Assembly: GCA_905182995.1 (NCBI GenBank)
Contig: CAJJDP010000014.1
Span: 733,639-772,052, forward strand
Direction of reading: 5' to 3'
Source of the DNA: Paramecium octaurelia
Lineage: Eukaryota > Ciliophora > Oligohymenophorea > Peniculida > Parameciidae
DNA: 38,414 bases
A program made the position numbers and the translations under genes. The notes under the pieces are model-generated. The model ran no database searches and had not been told where the DNA came from. It saw nothing but the letters and a program-made list of their open reading frames with translations. The number at the start of each line of letters is the position of its first letter. Within the stretch, counting starts at the first letter, position 1. This document shows positions 1-11,429 of this stretch, in pieces.

Positions 1-1764
1 TATATATACTTTCACAAAATTTCATCTTTGTGTGAATATATAATCAGGTTGTCTTTTTTCAAGGTAACCTAAACCTTACCCTTTAAGATTAAATTTTTGT
101 TTGAATCAAAATATTTAACTTCCAACTCTCGTCTATTTGATTATCCAAAAGATGTTCATGCCATATAAGTAAAGGAATTCATATTTAAAAATATACCTTA
201 ATTTTTATTAATTTATTTATTCTAAAATGATAATTTAAATTAAATTCACTTAATTCGAATTTGATCAGAAGTTTTTGAGTTTAATTACAAAGTAAACCTT
301 ATTGAGAATAAAGCTCAACTCCAGTTAAACTTAAAAAGTTTTTTATGGTTTTCTAATTAGTATTCTTCTTTTTTGTTCCGAATTATTAAAGAAACAAACA
401 AGCCATGAGTTGGATTGATATTGTATCTTGAGAATTACTTACTAGGAAAGCCAAAAACATAGCTAGATAATAATACTGAACCATACAATAGTATTTCTCC
501 TAAATAAAGATTCAAAATGCAAATAGCTCATATTACAAGAAAATCCATTCTCTTTTTCTTTATAATAAATTTCTTTAAATTAGGATTAAGTTCCTGGTAA
601 TCTATTTTTCTGAGTATCTTAAGCACATTAATTTTTTAATATTATACTAGCTTTTTCAAATTTTTAAAATAATTAATTAATTATAATCTATTTCTATTTT
701 CTGATATCTTCAATTTAATACTATTGTTTTATCCAAACTTGAGTTCCCTTAAATAATTTCGAGATTGTTAATTGAACTCGGTTTGAGAATTAATTTAAAC
801 GTTTCCAATTTTAGATGTTGTGGCAATACCATCTTCAAATTTAAATTATGTTATTTAACATGTTGCAAAGCTTAAAAACTTGCATCAACTATTTTTTTTT
901 ATATCCCAATTAAGGCAGTTTAAATTCAACTTCAATATAAATTGTTTATTTTTTTTCAAAGTTTAAGGTTATAATTATGCAATCATTAAGAGTATGAGTA
1001 AAATTATTAATTTGAAATTTTGGGATTCAAGGCATTTACAAGAAAATTGCAAATTGCCATAAGATCTTAAGAACTTATACGATAGTCTCCTAATATTGTA
1101 AAATGTTTAAACTCGGTTTATACTATTATGGAAATTTGCTTTTAAACAAAGCCTCAGTTAAAGACTATAGATACAAAGTCTTTAGTTTCGTGGATTTTAA
1201 AAACGCACAATTAGATCATAGGAAAAATCAATAATATGATATGCAATTCTTATAAATCCTTATAACAAATACATCTAATCATAAAGGAAGTAATAGTTTA
1301 CAAATAATATTATTTTAAAGACTATCTTTGTTATTCTTAGAAATGAAGTATTAGAGAAAAATAGGAACTGTTTCACATACTGTCTAAATATTATCTACAA
1401 ACAGACAGTTATATAATTGAAATGCTATGCTTGTAATATGGAAAAAGATGAGTTCGAATTTGATGTAAAGAAAATATAGAGAAAAATAAGTCCAATATAG
1501 GTCAATATTTAGAAAGTGGTGGTAAATTAAATTGATAGTGACTTTATTCAATATTAAAAGATTTCATGGATGGACTTTTAATTATGAATTTATTGAATTA
1601 TCTAGGATATTATTTTATAAAACATTAAAATGGATTTATGTAATCTAATTGAAAAAAATTAGAATTGAAGTTCAAGAATTTAGATAGACAAAAACATAAA
1701 AAAAGATTTATTTATATTAATATTAATGGGAATTAATAGAGATATGTTAAAACTCTATGTATGA
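1..1764. other. AT-rich stretch without a supportable gene
   Basis: No protein family motif, tRNA-like element or repeat was recognised here. A TGA-free frame at 1562-1768 on the + strand runs directly into the weak remnant at 1765 and could be part of it in another frame. Open frames of this size arise by chance under a TGA-only stop code, so nothing is called. Confidence 0.5.
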
Positions 1765-2250
1765 ATGATTTTATTAACTCTTGTATAAGATAATGATATT
1801 AAATCTATTGGAGCATAATTATGGAAAAATATAATATGTGAATTACATGATAGAGAAACCCATTACCCAAATCCTGAGAGAGTATCAAAGAATCATAACT
1901 ATTTCTTAAATAACGTTGAAAGGAAATCAATAATACAAGAATTAAAAAAATACCATTTGGTTCAAATGCATACTGGAGTAGTATGAGTAGTTTTATTCTT
2001 AGATAAGGCAAGGAACAAGAGAATACCCATATGGAAGAATAGAGCGATTCAGTTACATCTTTAATAAAGCTTTCTAGGTCCTAAAAGAAAAAATTTAATT
2101 CAAGAATCTCATTTAGTTTCTGAATTTCCTCAAAAAGTTTTGAAACTAACTTTCTATTATTACCTGAATTAGCTTTAAAATTAATTTTAAATATGCTTGA
2201 TATTAATTTTTTGGGTTTAAATTAAGAGATCTTTCTAGTTTCCAATTTGA
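1765..2250 (+). pseudogene. Weak coding remnant, unrecognised, interrupted by an in-frame TGA
   Basis: With TAA/TAG read as Gln, one frame runs from ATG 1765 to TGA 2248-2250 (161 codons) with a single TGA inside it at 1984-1986. The first part looks protein-like, for example LWKNIICELHDRETHYPNP and VSKNHNYFLNNVERKS, with normal charged composition. The second part continues with FLDKARNKRIPIWKNRAIQ. I do not recognise a family. A second frame is also open over much of the same stretch, which weakens the call. The reading either side of the TGA in the same frame suggests a decayed gene with one nonsense change, but chance cannot be excluded. Confidence 0.3.
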
Positions 2251-3266
2251 ATGTATAGGCTATATGATTAAATTTGAGTATTTCACATTTGCGATTAACA
2301 GAATTAAAATGAAATTTATTATTTAAAAAATAGTTTAAAGTTCTGTTCTCATTTAGCTGCTTGTAATTATGAGTACAAGTCAATAGTAAAAGGGAAGAAA
2401 TTGCTTTATAACTTGGAAGTAAAGTTGCCAACTTTGGTTGGAATCAATTTAAAATTAGATTTATTTCTGATCTTTTAAGGTTTTCTAGCTTTAGATAGAA
2501 ATATATTGCTCTATATATTTGGCGCTGATTAGATAAAATTTCTTATCAAAAGTGGAGAAAAATTATGTAAAGGCAACAAGAATTCATAATGATAAAGAAA
2601 TTATTAGATAAATTAAGGATATGTAAGTTAGGTAGAAATTTAAATCTAGCCTTGTAGACTTTATTCTCTATTTAGGATAATGAAAACTAGGTTGATTGCA
2701 AAATTTTTTCTATAATCTGCAAGACCTCTTTAGAAAAAACAATAATATTGATATCTCAATGAATTACAAAAGCAATGAATAACTAGTTAATCAACCCAAT
2801 TAGGAGAGAGCGATGTGTTGAATAGTTTATGATTTTCGCTTTATAAAATTCACAATTACAATTTCTCTATTAGAAATAGTACCTAAGTTTTATCATCTAT
2901 GCGATTAAATCAAGCTCAAAAGCTAAAATGGAAGTGTTTGGTTTATAAACTTAGGCATCACAATATCGAAAATTAATTCATATCTCAATCCATTTGATTC
3001 ATTAATTTTTATCATAAAATCCAAGACAAGTAAATTATTTCACTTTGATCAACTTTAACGAAACAAATATCTAATTAAAATATTGGCTTTTTAAATATAA
3101 AATAAATCATTTTAGATTTTGCTTCAAGGGTAATATCCGCTGTTTTAGAACGTTAAGAAATACCCTTATATTGAAGAATAGAATATAATTCAAAATAATT
3201 ATTTATTGAGAAATTAGTTTCTCGCCTATTTAAATTATATAAACTGGCATATCGAAATAATGTTTC
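2251..3266. other. AT-rich stretch without a supportable gene
   Basis: This is the 3' side of the minus-strand tubulin gene. I see no family motif, RNA gene or clear repeat. A 69-codon standard-code frame on the minus strand at 2222-2431 has low-complexity, AT-driven composition and was not accepted as a gene. Confidence 0.5.
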
Positions 3267-4537
3267 TCACAATTCATCATTGCTGTAAATCTCATTTGGT
3301 TCATTCACCAAAATTAGCAAATCTTCATATGAATATATTAATTTATCTAATTCCGTAAAACTTTCACAAAATATTTTCTCTTCTAGACCATCACCAACAT
3401 ACCAATGTACAAAAGCTCTTTTTGAATATACTTTATGAAATTAATGATTTAATAAATTCAATCTACTAACAATTGAAGCATCATTTGAAAAGAAGGTTCC
3501 AGTTTATTTCATTGATGCAAGTTCAGGTAATACTTAGTAATTGGATGATTTACATTGAATAATATTTGTTCTTTAGCCAAAGCAATGATCTAAATTTTTT
3601 AATGTTAAATCCTATTTCCCATAAAAACAGTCCAATTCTTTTTATCTAAATAATAAGGTTGTAGAAAGATGATAAGGGTTTTAAGGGCATTGATAAAGCT
3701 TTTAATCTTTTTTTGTAACATATTTAATGAATTGTCCTTGTTCTAATTCTCTTCTAGTGTAATTATTAATTAAAGTCATTTAGCCATATGATGGAATTAA
3801 AAAATGAACCATAGGATAAGGACACAAATGTGAAATAAACTTGGAGTTATCATAAGAACTAAATCTTCTTAATCCAGTATACGAACTAATTATTTGGGCA
3901 ACCAAGTTATTTAAATGCTAATAATCAACAAAGTCTAAATCTAATTGATGATCAATAGCATTGTACATTGATTAATTGTCAAACACTGTAATGCAGTCAA
4001 AATACCTAGTCATTGTATCAATCGAAAGCACAGCATTATAAAGTCCAACAACATTGTTCGACATCTCAGAAGAAGGGAAAATTATAAATCCCTTTTTATT
4101 CACTTTCTCTCCAAAATCAATACTTAAATTATGCATGATTTCATAGCCAAATCCAGACCCAGCTCCTCCAATTATTGAATATGTTACGACAAATTCATCT
4201 AATCTATCCATCGTTTCTATTATTTTCGAAAACAATCTAATCCTTAATCTCGAAGTTCCCTACCTACATTCCAACCTCTAGCATAATTTGATGCATCCTC
4301 TTTTCCATGTAAAAATGAATGCTTCCTAAATTTTACTGTTTTATCCCTTTAGACTTCATGTATCATTCTGTCATCTGAATCGATGAAAACTGCTAATGGA
4401 TAATGATTCCCATCAACTTCTTCATAAATATAATTATTCTAAGTTGCTTCATTGTATTCTTTTTCATAAAGTTTCCATAACATATCACCAATCATTACTC
4501 CAGCCCCTCCAATATGAATATGCAATGCAGAAGACAT
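3267..4537 (-). CDS. Divergent alpha-like tubulin with a single-base frameshift
   Basis: This is a GTP-binding tubulin-superfamily protein of about 423 residues, nearer alpha than beta. It begins at ATG 4537 with the N-terminal nucleotide motif (HIHIGGAGVMIGD). GKEDASNYARGWNVGREL follows, as in alpha-tubulin. Next come a variant tubulin signature (IIGGAGSGFG, where the family has GGGTGSG), LCPYPMVHF, and near the end KRAFVHWYVGDGLEE. It stops at TGA 3267-3269. In-frame TAA/TAG read as Gln throughout. The H1-S2 loop is about 20 residues short and lacks the Lys40 region. The position of the catalytic alpha Glu254 is Lys. The C terminus ends in SNDEL with no acidic tail. The frame changes once near 4225-4245, between GRELRDQ and LFSKIIETMDR; residue spacing to the signature is otherwise exactly that of alpha-tubulin, so one base is missing or extra. 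This could be a sequencing error or a young pseudogene. No intron with GTA...TAG ends in the right phase was found there. Confidence 0.9.
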
Positions 4538-5419
4538 GCAAGAAAATAATTATTTAAATATTAATTGATTTCCTAAAGTATGTAAAACTTAAATGATAAA
4601 GATTACATGAAATATTAATATTTCAAAACGTCTTTCTACTAAATATCTGTACACTTTATATAGGATATTATATCTTCCATTACACTTAATTTTTACTTTT
4701 TAATTAAACTAATAAATTTTATTAAATCATTAAGATAAAATGTTAAATTTACATTTATATATTGTTAATGAGAGTATAGCCTTTCGAATGATACTGGGTG
4801 TGATATCTTATGCAATAGCTTAGCTTGGTTTACTCGTAGATAATTATACATGATCCAGACATCCAGCAGCATAGAATTATATATGTGTTTAATTCATGTT
4901 GCTAATTTTGCATTAAACTTTTTAAAGGTATTTTATATTTAAATAAAATTAAATTATTTGGGTTTGAAAGAATTCCTTACAATGGAAAAAAGAAGATGTA
5001 AATTCAGCTTAACTTTTGATATTAATGTCTAAGAAAAATTTACTTTAATATAATTTAGATTAAATTTTCATATAATTCTACTTTATAGAATGTGAGCTAA
5101 GAATCTTAACAGATTCAGTTTAGATTAAGGAATGGAGCATCAATGGACTCTACGGCCAGTGATTTCATAGCAATTAATTTAAACTGAACTCTTTAATAAA
5201 GTGTGGGCTTAAAATGTTGCAACTTTAATTGAATACAAACCTCAGAAAAAGGATAATGGTAATGAACAATCTTATATGATAACAATGTGAGAATACTTTT
5301 TTGCACTTTCTATACTGTTTCCTAGCTACCAGACTAAATGTCTTAATCAGTGGTATATATATATTGCTACTAAAACTTGCCTTCTACAATATCCAGCAAA
5401 CCATTGTAATTTAGTTTGA
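4538..5419. other. Upstream region of the tubulin gene, no gene called
   Basis: The first few hundred bases are extremely AT-rich and would hold the promoter of the minus-strand tubulin. From about 5333 a + strand frame with some cysteines (CLNQWYIYIATKTCLL) leads to a TGA at 5417-5419, after which the same frame continues into the weak remnant at 5420. Confidence 0.4.
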
Positions 5420-5995
5420 TGCAGTACAAACTTATCGTAACTAAAGAGTGAGTCAGCAATATCTAAACTAGTGATGAGTATATCTCAATGTTTAAGTTGT
5501 GATTAACAACTTCTATAATTGATATGTGGGTGCATTCACTAAATGGGATGCTTGTGTAAATGCAAATTTTATCTCCTATTTAATTAAACCTGTTTTGATG
5601 GATATTGGATTAATAATCAAAAAACACTCACTTCATTCATGGTAGAAGTTTTAGAGTAGATAAAATACTCGAAAACCTTAGAATAAATATCATTTTTTAT
5701 TAATGCAAACACTGATTAAATAGCATTCTCCCCAAATATTCTTAGTACACTGAGAGTATTCAGTTATGAAAACCTCCGATTAAAAAATAATTACATCTGC
5801 TATTCCAGCTCTGCAACCTCAGCATAGCAGGTCAAATAGAAAACTTCAAATCAATTTGAATATGTAAAAATAATCCGAGCATTATTCGATAAAGTGAAAA
5901 TAAATTCCCAATAAAAGTCATCATCCTTTTCAACGCTCACATGTTCATAATCAGTTGTATCAACAAGATTTCAAGCTTTCAAATAGATGCGTTGA
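5420..5995 (+). pseudogene. Possible cysteine-rich protein remnant
   Basis: One frame is free of TGA for 191 codons (TGA at 5417-5419 before it and at 5993-5995 at its end). Its first 60 codons hold ten cysteines in close pairs (CLSC, CGC, CLCKC, then TCFDGYWINNQ), a pattern like extracellular cysteine-rich ciliate proteins. The rest is Ser/Lys/Gln-rich without motifs. Chance is a serious alternative: at this base composition several frames of this length are expected in the window by chance. The only support is the local cysteine density and the in-frame continuation upstream. Confidence 0.25.
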
Positions 5996-8174
5996 TTGTC
6001 TACATTACTTGATGAAAAAAATTGTACATTAATTCTATATAAGAATAGTTCTGTAATTGGCCTTTTGTGGTTGATGCTATCTTATTATGACTGATGCTGT
6101 TACATTAAGCAATATTTCGAATATTTTTTAAACCCTAATTTTGGCAAAGTGCACTTTATGTTTAACTTCGTAACAGTTACATGTAAGACTTATTTGCTGA
6201 TTTTATCGGATATTACTTATTTGCATACACCTTTGTTTCCACAACCAAACTGTTGTTGTATAATATAATTACCGACTTAAGGTACATCTTATTTCAACTT
6301 TATATTCTTCAGTTTTAGTATGTCCTTATAATAAATGTTCTGTAAATCTAAGTTTTATTGACTTCATGAAATAATAAGATACTTTTGCCTTGTTATCTGA
6401 TAGAGATGATAGAATTATTTTTTCTTTATGTTAATAGAGAGTAATTCTCATCAAAGATCTTTTATTAATTTCGAAAAATAAGTTTTGGAGTTTGAATTAA
6501 TGAACATATCAATCCCCAAGTCATTTTTCTGGATTCTCTAACTTGAAGGACTGGAGAAGATATTTATATCCAAAGGATGGCTGCTTTATATAACATCTTT
6601 ACCGTTATTAGCTAGTTGTATAATTTTGGTTTGCAACAATTAGGGTTTATTTATTATCACAAAACTTGAGGATAATAAAGCTTAATTCAAGAGTGATTAA
6701 TTTTTAGATTGTTTTTGATTAATCTATAATCCATAATATTTAAAATTAATGCTTTGGAGATCATATATCTCATAATGCATGTAAATTAGAAACTATCAAT
6801 AATATAATTTAAGTAATTAGTTTTTTTGAATGAACATCAATCAGTAAAGATTTTAACTGAGGCTAGTAATCAAGGCTGGATTCCCATACTTTGTAGTTAT
6901 TTTTTTTTTCTGAGAGTCATTTAGTATTAAACTTTTGCACATCAGAATAAATCAAGAATATCTATATATTACATGTTCACTATATAAATCCACTTTAAAA
7001 TTCCAATCATATCATGAGACTCTAAATAAAGTTAATAATATTGATGCAAGTCAAATAGCTTCAAATATATGAATAAAATTTATGAAAAACCTAAAATTCT
7101 GCAATTAAATAATTAATAATTATTCATTGTATACAAGCACAATTAAAAGTAACGATTTTCCTAATTTGATGAATGATCAATCAAAAGTGATTGTAATGTA
7201 GTTTTCTTTTTGATTATGATCAAATGATTATATTATAGTATCATCCAATGCTCATTATTGCAAATAGTGATGATATCATCTGGAAAGAGATGGCAAAAAT
7301 TAAGGGGCCAATATCAGATATAAAAATAACATGCCTTTAAATTTTATTCAAATAATCATTTTGGCTCAATGAAAATACTCGACATTCTATCAACATTAAT
7401 CGTCTAAGTTTACAATATAACCTTTTTTAGTTTAACCTACTTTTAGCTCCTTAATTAAATACTAAAAATTTTAGTAATAAATATTAGAATTTATCAATCG
7501 AATAACTACATAATGCCATTAAATTTTGGAAAATGCTCCTAATATTCCAATGCTTAGAACAAGATATTTTTTATTTATTCTTTGTTTTTTCAAATGCTTT
7601 TATTTGGATTCTTTATTAATGTTATAAACCTATGATAGTGTGTCTATTTAATAAATGATGTAAATAATGTATTCATCTTTATTTTTCTAAATTGGACCTT
7701 AGCCTTGAATTTAGGAAGCTGATATCATTAACAACAAACAAACCATCATACAGTGACTATAAAGTACCAATTATTTGGTTTGCTTTATGGAATGAATTAA
7801 ACTGATCCTTAATATTATTAAATTTGATTATTAATTTTAAATATGTTTTCCTAATTAATTCTTTACCAAATATGAATAAGTTTATGAATAAGGATTTTAA
7901 TTACAATTTTTTGATAGTAATTTTTTTTATTCATAATTAAATCCTTAATTATAATGGCTTAATTTAATTCTGAAAAAAATTATAAATGACATGCCATTTT
8001 TTTGATATTAATAGTATGTATTTTTCAAGCCTAAGAATATAAATTAAATTTAAATCATCGGAGTAAACTAGGAGAATAATTTAAATTAAAAGCCCCATGC
8101 TATGAGTAACAAGAAGATTTCTCAGATACAAAATGAATTTTAAGGATGTTAAAGGACAGAAGTAATACTAATGA
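5996..8174. other. Long AT-rich stretch without a supportable gene
   Basis: I looked for tubulin, WD40, TPR and cysteine-rich motifs, tRNA-like cloverleafs and tandem repeats and saw none. Around 7881-7951 there is an imperfect inverted similarity between two AT-rich segments (one with AAGGATTTTAATTA, the other with TAATTAAATCCTT). It is too degenerate and AT-driven to call an element. Confidence 0.45.
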
Positions 8175-9073
8175 CCTCATTTTAAAAAACGTTATTTATT
8201 GGAGGGTCTTAACCCAAGGATGGTGAGAGTTAAGACTAACTTTGAAATCAAAAAGATGCTGGCTTGTTTGCTAACCAAGAAATATAGGACATATGGAGGA
8301 GATGAAATTCTTAGAATGAAAATAAAGAGGTGGTAATACTAGAGATATTAGCTATCGTTAATCATCAACCCAGAGATTTTGGTAACACAGAAGAATTTGA
8401 AATTTTTTCAATTATAGACTCTAGGTTCATCAGAATTAAACAGATTGCGTAATGAGAATATAATAGGAATGATATATAAAGACCTTGAAAGGAATCATAA
8501 ACTATAAATTAAGGCTATTTAATGGGACCGATTCCTAGATAAGAACTCCATGATAATACATACTTAGATTAACAATTAAACTTAGCCAAACCACTTATTT
8601 TATTGATAACACAAATGTGTTTGCCATGTCGTGCTAGAATTCTATCTGAAATAATAGATTAGATCTATTATATCAAGAAGAAAATAGAAAGAAGAGGCTG
8701 GTGCTTAAGTATGAAGAGTCTACTTAAATTAAATGAATTAGAGGAAAAAGAAGAATATTATTGATTGAGGAAAACCCAAAAGAGAACAAGGAAATAAGTG
8801 CAAGGTCATGAATAATACAAAGAGCTGTTCTAGAAGTCAGCTGATTAAGAAAAGTGTCTTAGCAAGAATTAAATAGTAAAATAACAATCATATGAATAAT
8901 TAAAATAAAACAATACTCCTTAGGTAAGTCTAAATTAAGTTTACATATTTGGGTATTTCCAAATAGTTCTCAATTATGAGTATTACTATTTAATTTATAG
9001 TAGTACTCCAGAGATATAGAATAAAAAATAGTACCAATCACAAATTAAATATAATGAGTGTTTTTACATTTGA
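8175..9073 (+). pseudogene. Unrecognised coding remnant with a frameshift and an in-frame TGA
   Basis: The stretch is purine-rich on the + strand and translates into protein-like sequence in two successive frames. The first runs 8175-8606 (143 codons) and includes MVRVKTNFEIKKMLACLLTK, RNENIIGMIYKDLERNHKLQ and IKAIQWDRFLDKNSM. The reading then moves to the frame starting at 8591, which includes MCLPCRARILSEIIDQIYYI and KKKIERRGWCLSMKSLLKLN. That frame crosses a TGA at 8762-8764 and continues to TGA 9071-9073 with a Lys/Gln-rich segment. I do not recognise the family. The composition and the consistent direction argue for a real but decayed gene lying just upstream of the WD40 pair. Confidence 0.4.
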
Positions 9074-9506
9074 TTTAAATACAAGATCTCTAAGTTAGAT
9101 CCAAATGAGAAAATACAATTTAAATTGAAAGATTTTACTTTTGATTAGGGTCATAAAGTAATGGAAGATTGAACAGAATAAAAATATAGAAATGTGAGTT
9201 AAATGTGTAAATATTAAAAAATATATATATGTAGCCTTAAAAAATGATTAAAATGCTTATAAAATTAAATTAGAAAAGTATTCGATTTTAATGGTTCTTC
9301 GTTTCTGTCCTTGTATTTTTATAGTTATCTAAAAGTAGATGGTTAGAGGTTTCTCTAAGTATTTTCTAATAATAACGCCAATAAAAAATACTCTGCAAAA
9401 ACCTTACACCTTTACACACAATTAATTATAGTTATTGATTATTATACATTTTTCATTTTTCTATTATCATTTTATTAGAGGGTAATAATATAATTAAATT
9501 ATTCGA
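9074..9506. other. Spacer upstream of the WD40 pair
   Basis: About 430 AT-rich bases separate the preceding remnant from the first WD40 start codon. Any promoter for the WD40 gene would lie here, but no specific element can be named. Confidence 0.4.
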
Positions 9507-10830
9507 ATGTTGCCGCTTTAATATGCTAGGGGACATGAATATCCTGTTGAGAAGTTTTGTACAAATGAATATTGTAAAGAGAAAAGATTATTTTGCTTTG
9601 AATAATGCTCTAAAATTGAATCCCTACATGGAAATCATAATAAAGATACTGAAAAAAAAAAAAAATTGAAACTTTGTGAATATTTGAAAGAGTTATCTTA
9701 ATAATGCAATAAAATAGTAGAGGAGATAGAAATCTAATTTTCAAAAATGTAACAACATTTCAAGCAATTTAAATCAGGAATTCTAGCTACGTATTCAATA
9801 ATGGAGAGTGATCTGCTAAATTTAAATTCAAATGAAATTAGTAAATACTTTAAGTAATTTTATTAAATTTAATAAAGAAATCGCAGGCTAGCAGATTAGT
9901 TTATAGAAATCACTGACAAATTTATATAAATCTAAAAGATTACAGTGAAGAATTTGAAATAAATCAGGTCGAAGATTCTGAAGATGAAGTTCCTTGTAAT
10001 CCTAAACCATTTTCATATGAATTAATGAAAGAAAACAATAAAAACTCATCAATAAGGTGTTTAACTTTTGCATTTAATGATAATTCATCTATTATTTTAG
10101 CTGGATTAGAAAATGGTACAATTCAAATATTTGAATGAATAAATGAATTGATGAAAGAAAAATAGATAATCAAATATCATACAGATGCTGTCTATTGCTT
10201 ATAATTTATGACTAAATTTAATCAATTTGTCTCTGGAAGTGGAGATGCAAGTCTAATAATCTGGTCGATCAATGATAAACAAGAATGGTTTAAAAGTTCT
10301 AAGTTGATAGGACACACAAACATGATGATGTGTTTAACAATAGATTATAGTGAAAATTTGATATTTTCAGGGAACTGCGATCGATCTATTAAAATTTGGG
10401 ATAAGTAGTAAAATTATGAATGTATCTAAACTATTAATGAAATATCAGGAGACATATAATCATTAAATTTGAATTCTGGGTAAAACATGCTGATTTCTTG
10501 TTTTGAATAATCAAATTAGATAATTGTGTATGAAAAATTTCATAATCAATGGAATTTTTACAAGATGATATCAGTATAGCTTTGGGGACATAGACTATGT
10601 TTTATAGACAAGATAAGATTTGCATTTTAACCTTATGCGTCTAATTTCATGGAAATTTATGAATTAAATCGAAATACGATGGTGTTTACTTAATACATTA
10701 AGTTGAGGTGTATATGGAGCATTAGATAAAAAGGGTGAATATTTAATTACATGGGATGATTTTTCTTAGCAAATATAATTAAGAAATACAAAGAAAAGAA
10801 TTGAAATTATAGGTTGTTAATTTAACACTA
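9507..10830 (+). pseudogene. WD40-repeat protein with N-terminal zinc-finger-like motif, broken (copy 1)
   Basis: This belongs to a ciliate family with a short Cys/His finger at the N terminus and WD40 repeats behind it. ATG 9507 opens a frame with HEYPVEKFCTNEYCKEKRLF, CFEQC and HGNH, then a Lys/Gln-rich helical linker. Near 9910 the sense moves to another frame (INLKDYSEEFEINQ). WD40 blades follow: ILAGLENGTIQIFE, then FVSGSGDASLIIWS, then LIFSGNCDRSIKIWDK, each with the G-H/GSGD...I-W pattern. The rest of the family C terminus is visible (QLWGHRLCFID; then, after a further shift near 10720, GALDKKGEYLITWDDFS). The defects are a frameshift near 9910, an in-frame TGA at 10136-10138 after IQIFE, a missing segment and another frameshift near 10720. 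Read as a whole this is a pseudogene, though sequencing error could explain part. WD40 propellers serve as protein-protein scaffolds; the partner is unknown. Confidence 0.8.
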
Positions 10831-11429
10831 TATCATTATTTTTTAATTCTTTTTCACGTATTAGATTATTTAGGATCTTATAAAATTAATTGGTTTCTTT
10901 TTCTTAATAAATAGTCTATATTACTATCTTATATTATTCTAATTTTTAAATTTGCTATTATGCTCTTGTTCTCACTTCCTAAAAAATGAATAATTATAAG
11001 ATAATTTCTTTGAATTTTTGTTCTGATTTCAGTGAATTAGGGATCTGGTGGTTATTTACTATTGAAATCAATAAGGTTTTAATTACTAACTTTGTTCGCT
11101 TGCAGATACATATTTCGAATATTTATAACACAGTATTTCTAGACTTATCTCAAAAATTGAATAAAAAGAGTTTAACCTTTTTTCAACGTATTATTGATTT
11201 AGAATCAACATAAAAGAAATTTGAGATGAAAAAGTTACTGGATTTACAAATAAATCAGTTTTATCACATTAATATGATAGAGATAGATAAATTTAGGGAT
11301 TTTAAATTACTTAATATATATGTGATAATTTGTTATTGAGTAATTATATATAGATTATTACAGTATAAATGTTACAACATTCTAAGTAAAGCACACATAA
11401 ATTCGAAATTTTACCAGAGACAACTACAA
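10831..11429. other. Spacer between the two WD40 copies
   Basis: Nothing recognisable is present apart from AT-rich DNA. A standard-code frame at 10986-11213 is hydrophobic and AT-driven, and shows no WD40 or zinc-finger features. If copy 2 once had its own N terminus it would have lain here, but the Cys/His finger is not detectable. Confidence 0.45.

Noticed and set aside
3972..4235. A separate 87-codon gene inside the tubulin region
   Set aside because: It is the middle of the tubulin (signature motif to VFDN). It ends at a TAA that is Gln in this code and starts at the first Met after the frameshift.
4225..4290. A tiny intron explaining the tubulin frameshift
   Set aside because: GTA...TAG candidates of 27 and 31 nt exist (from the GTAGGTAGGG area to GATTAG), but none restores the needed frame, and any of them would remove conserved residues whose spacing already matches alpha-tubulin.
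7881..7951. Inverted repeat suggesting a transposon end
   Set aside because: Match is imperfect and made mostly of A and T; no second element end or transposase is nearby.
10208..10408. A separate small WD40 gene
   Set aside because: It is the part of WD40 copy 1 lying between codons that the standard code reads as stops.
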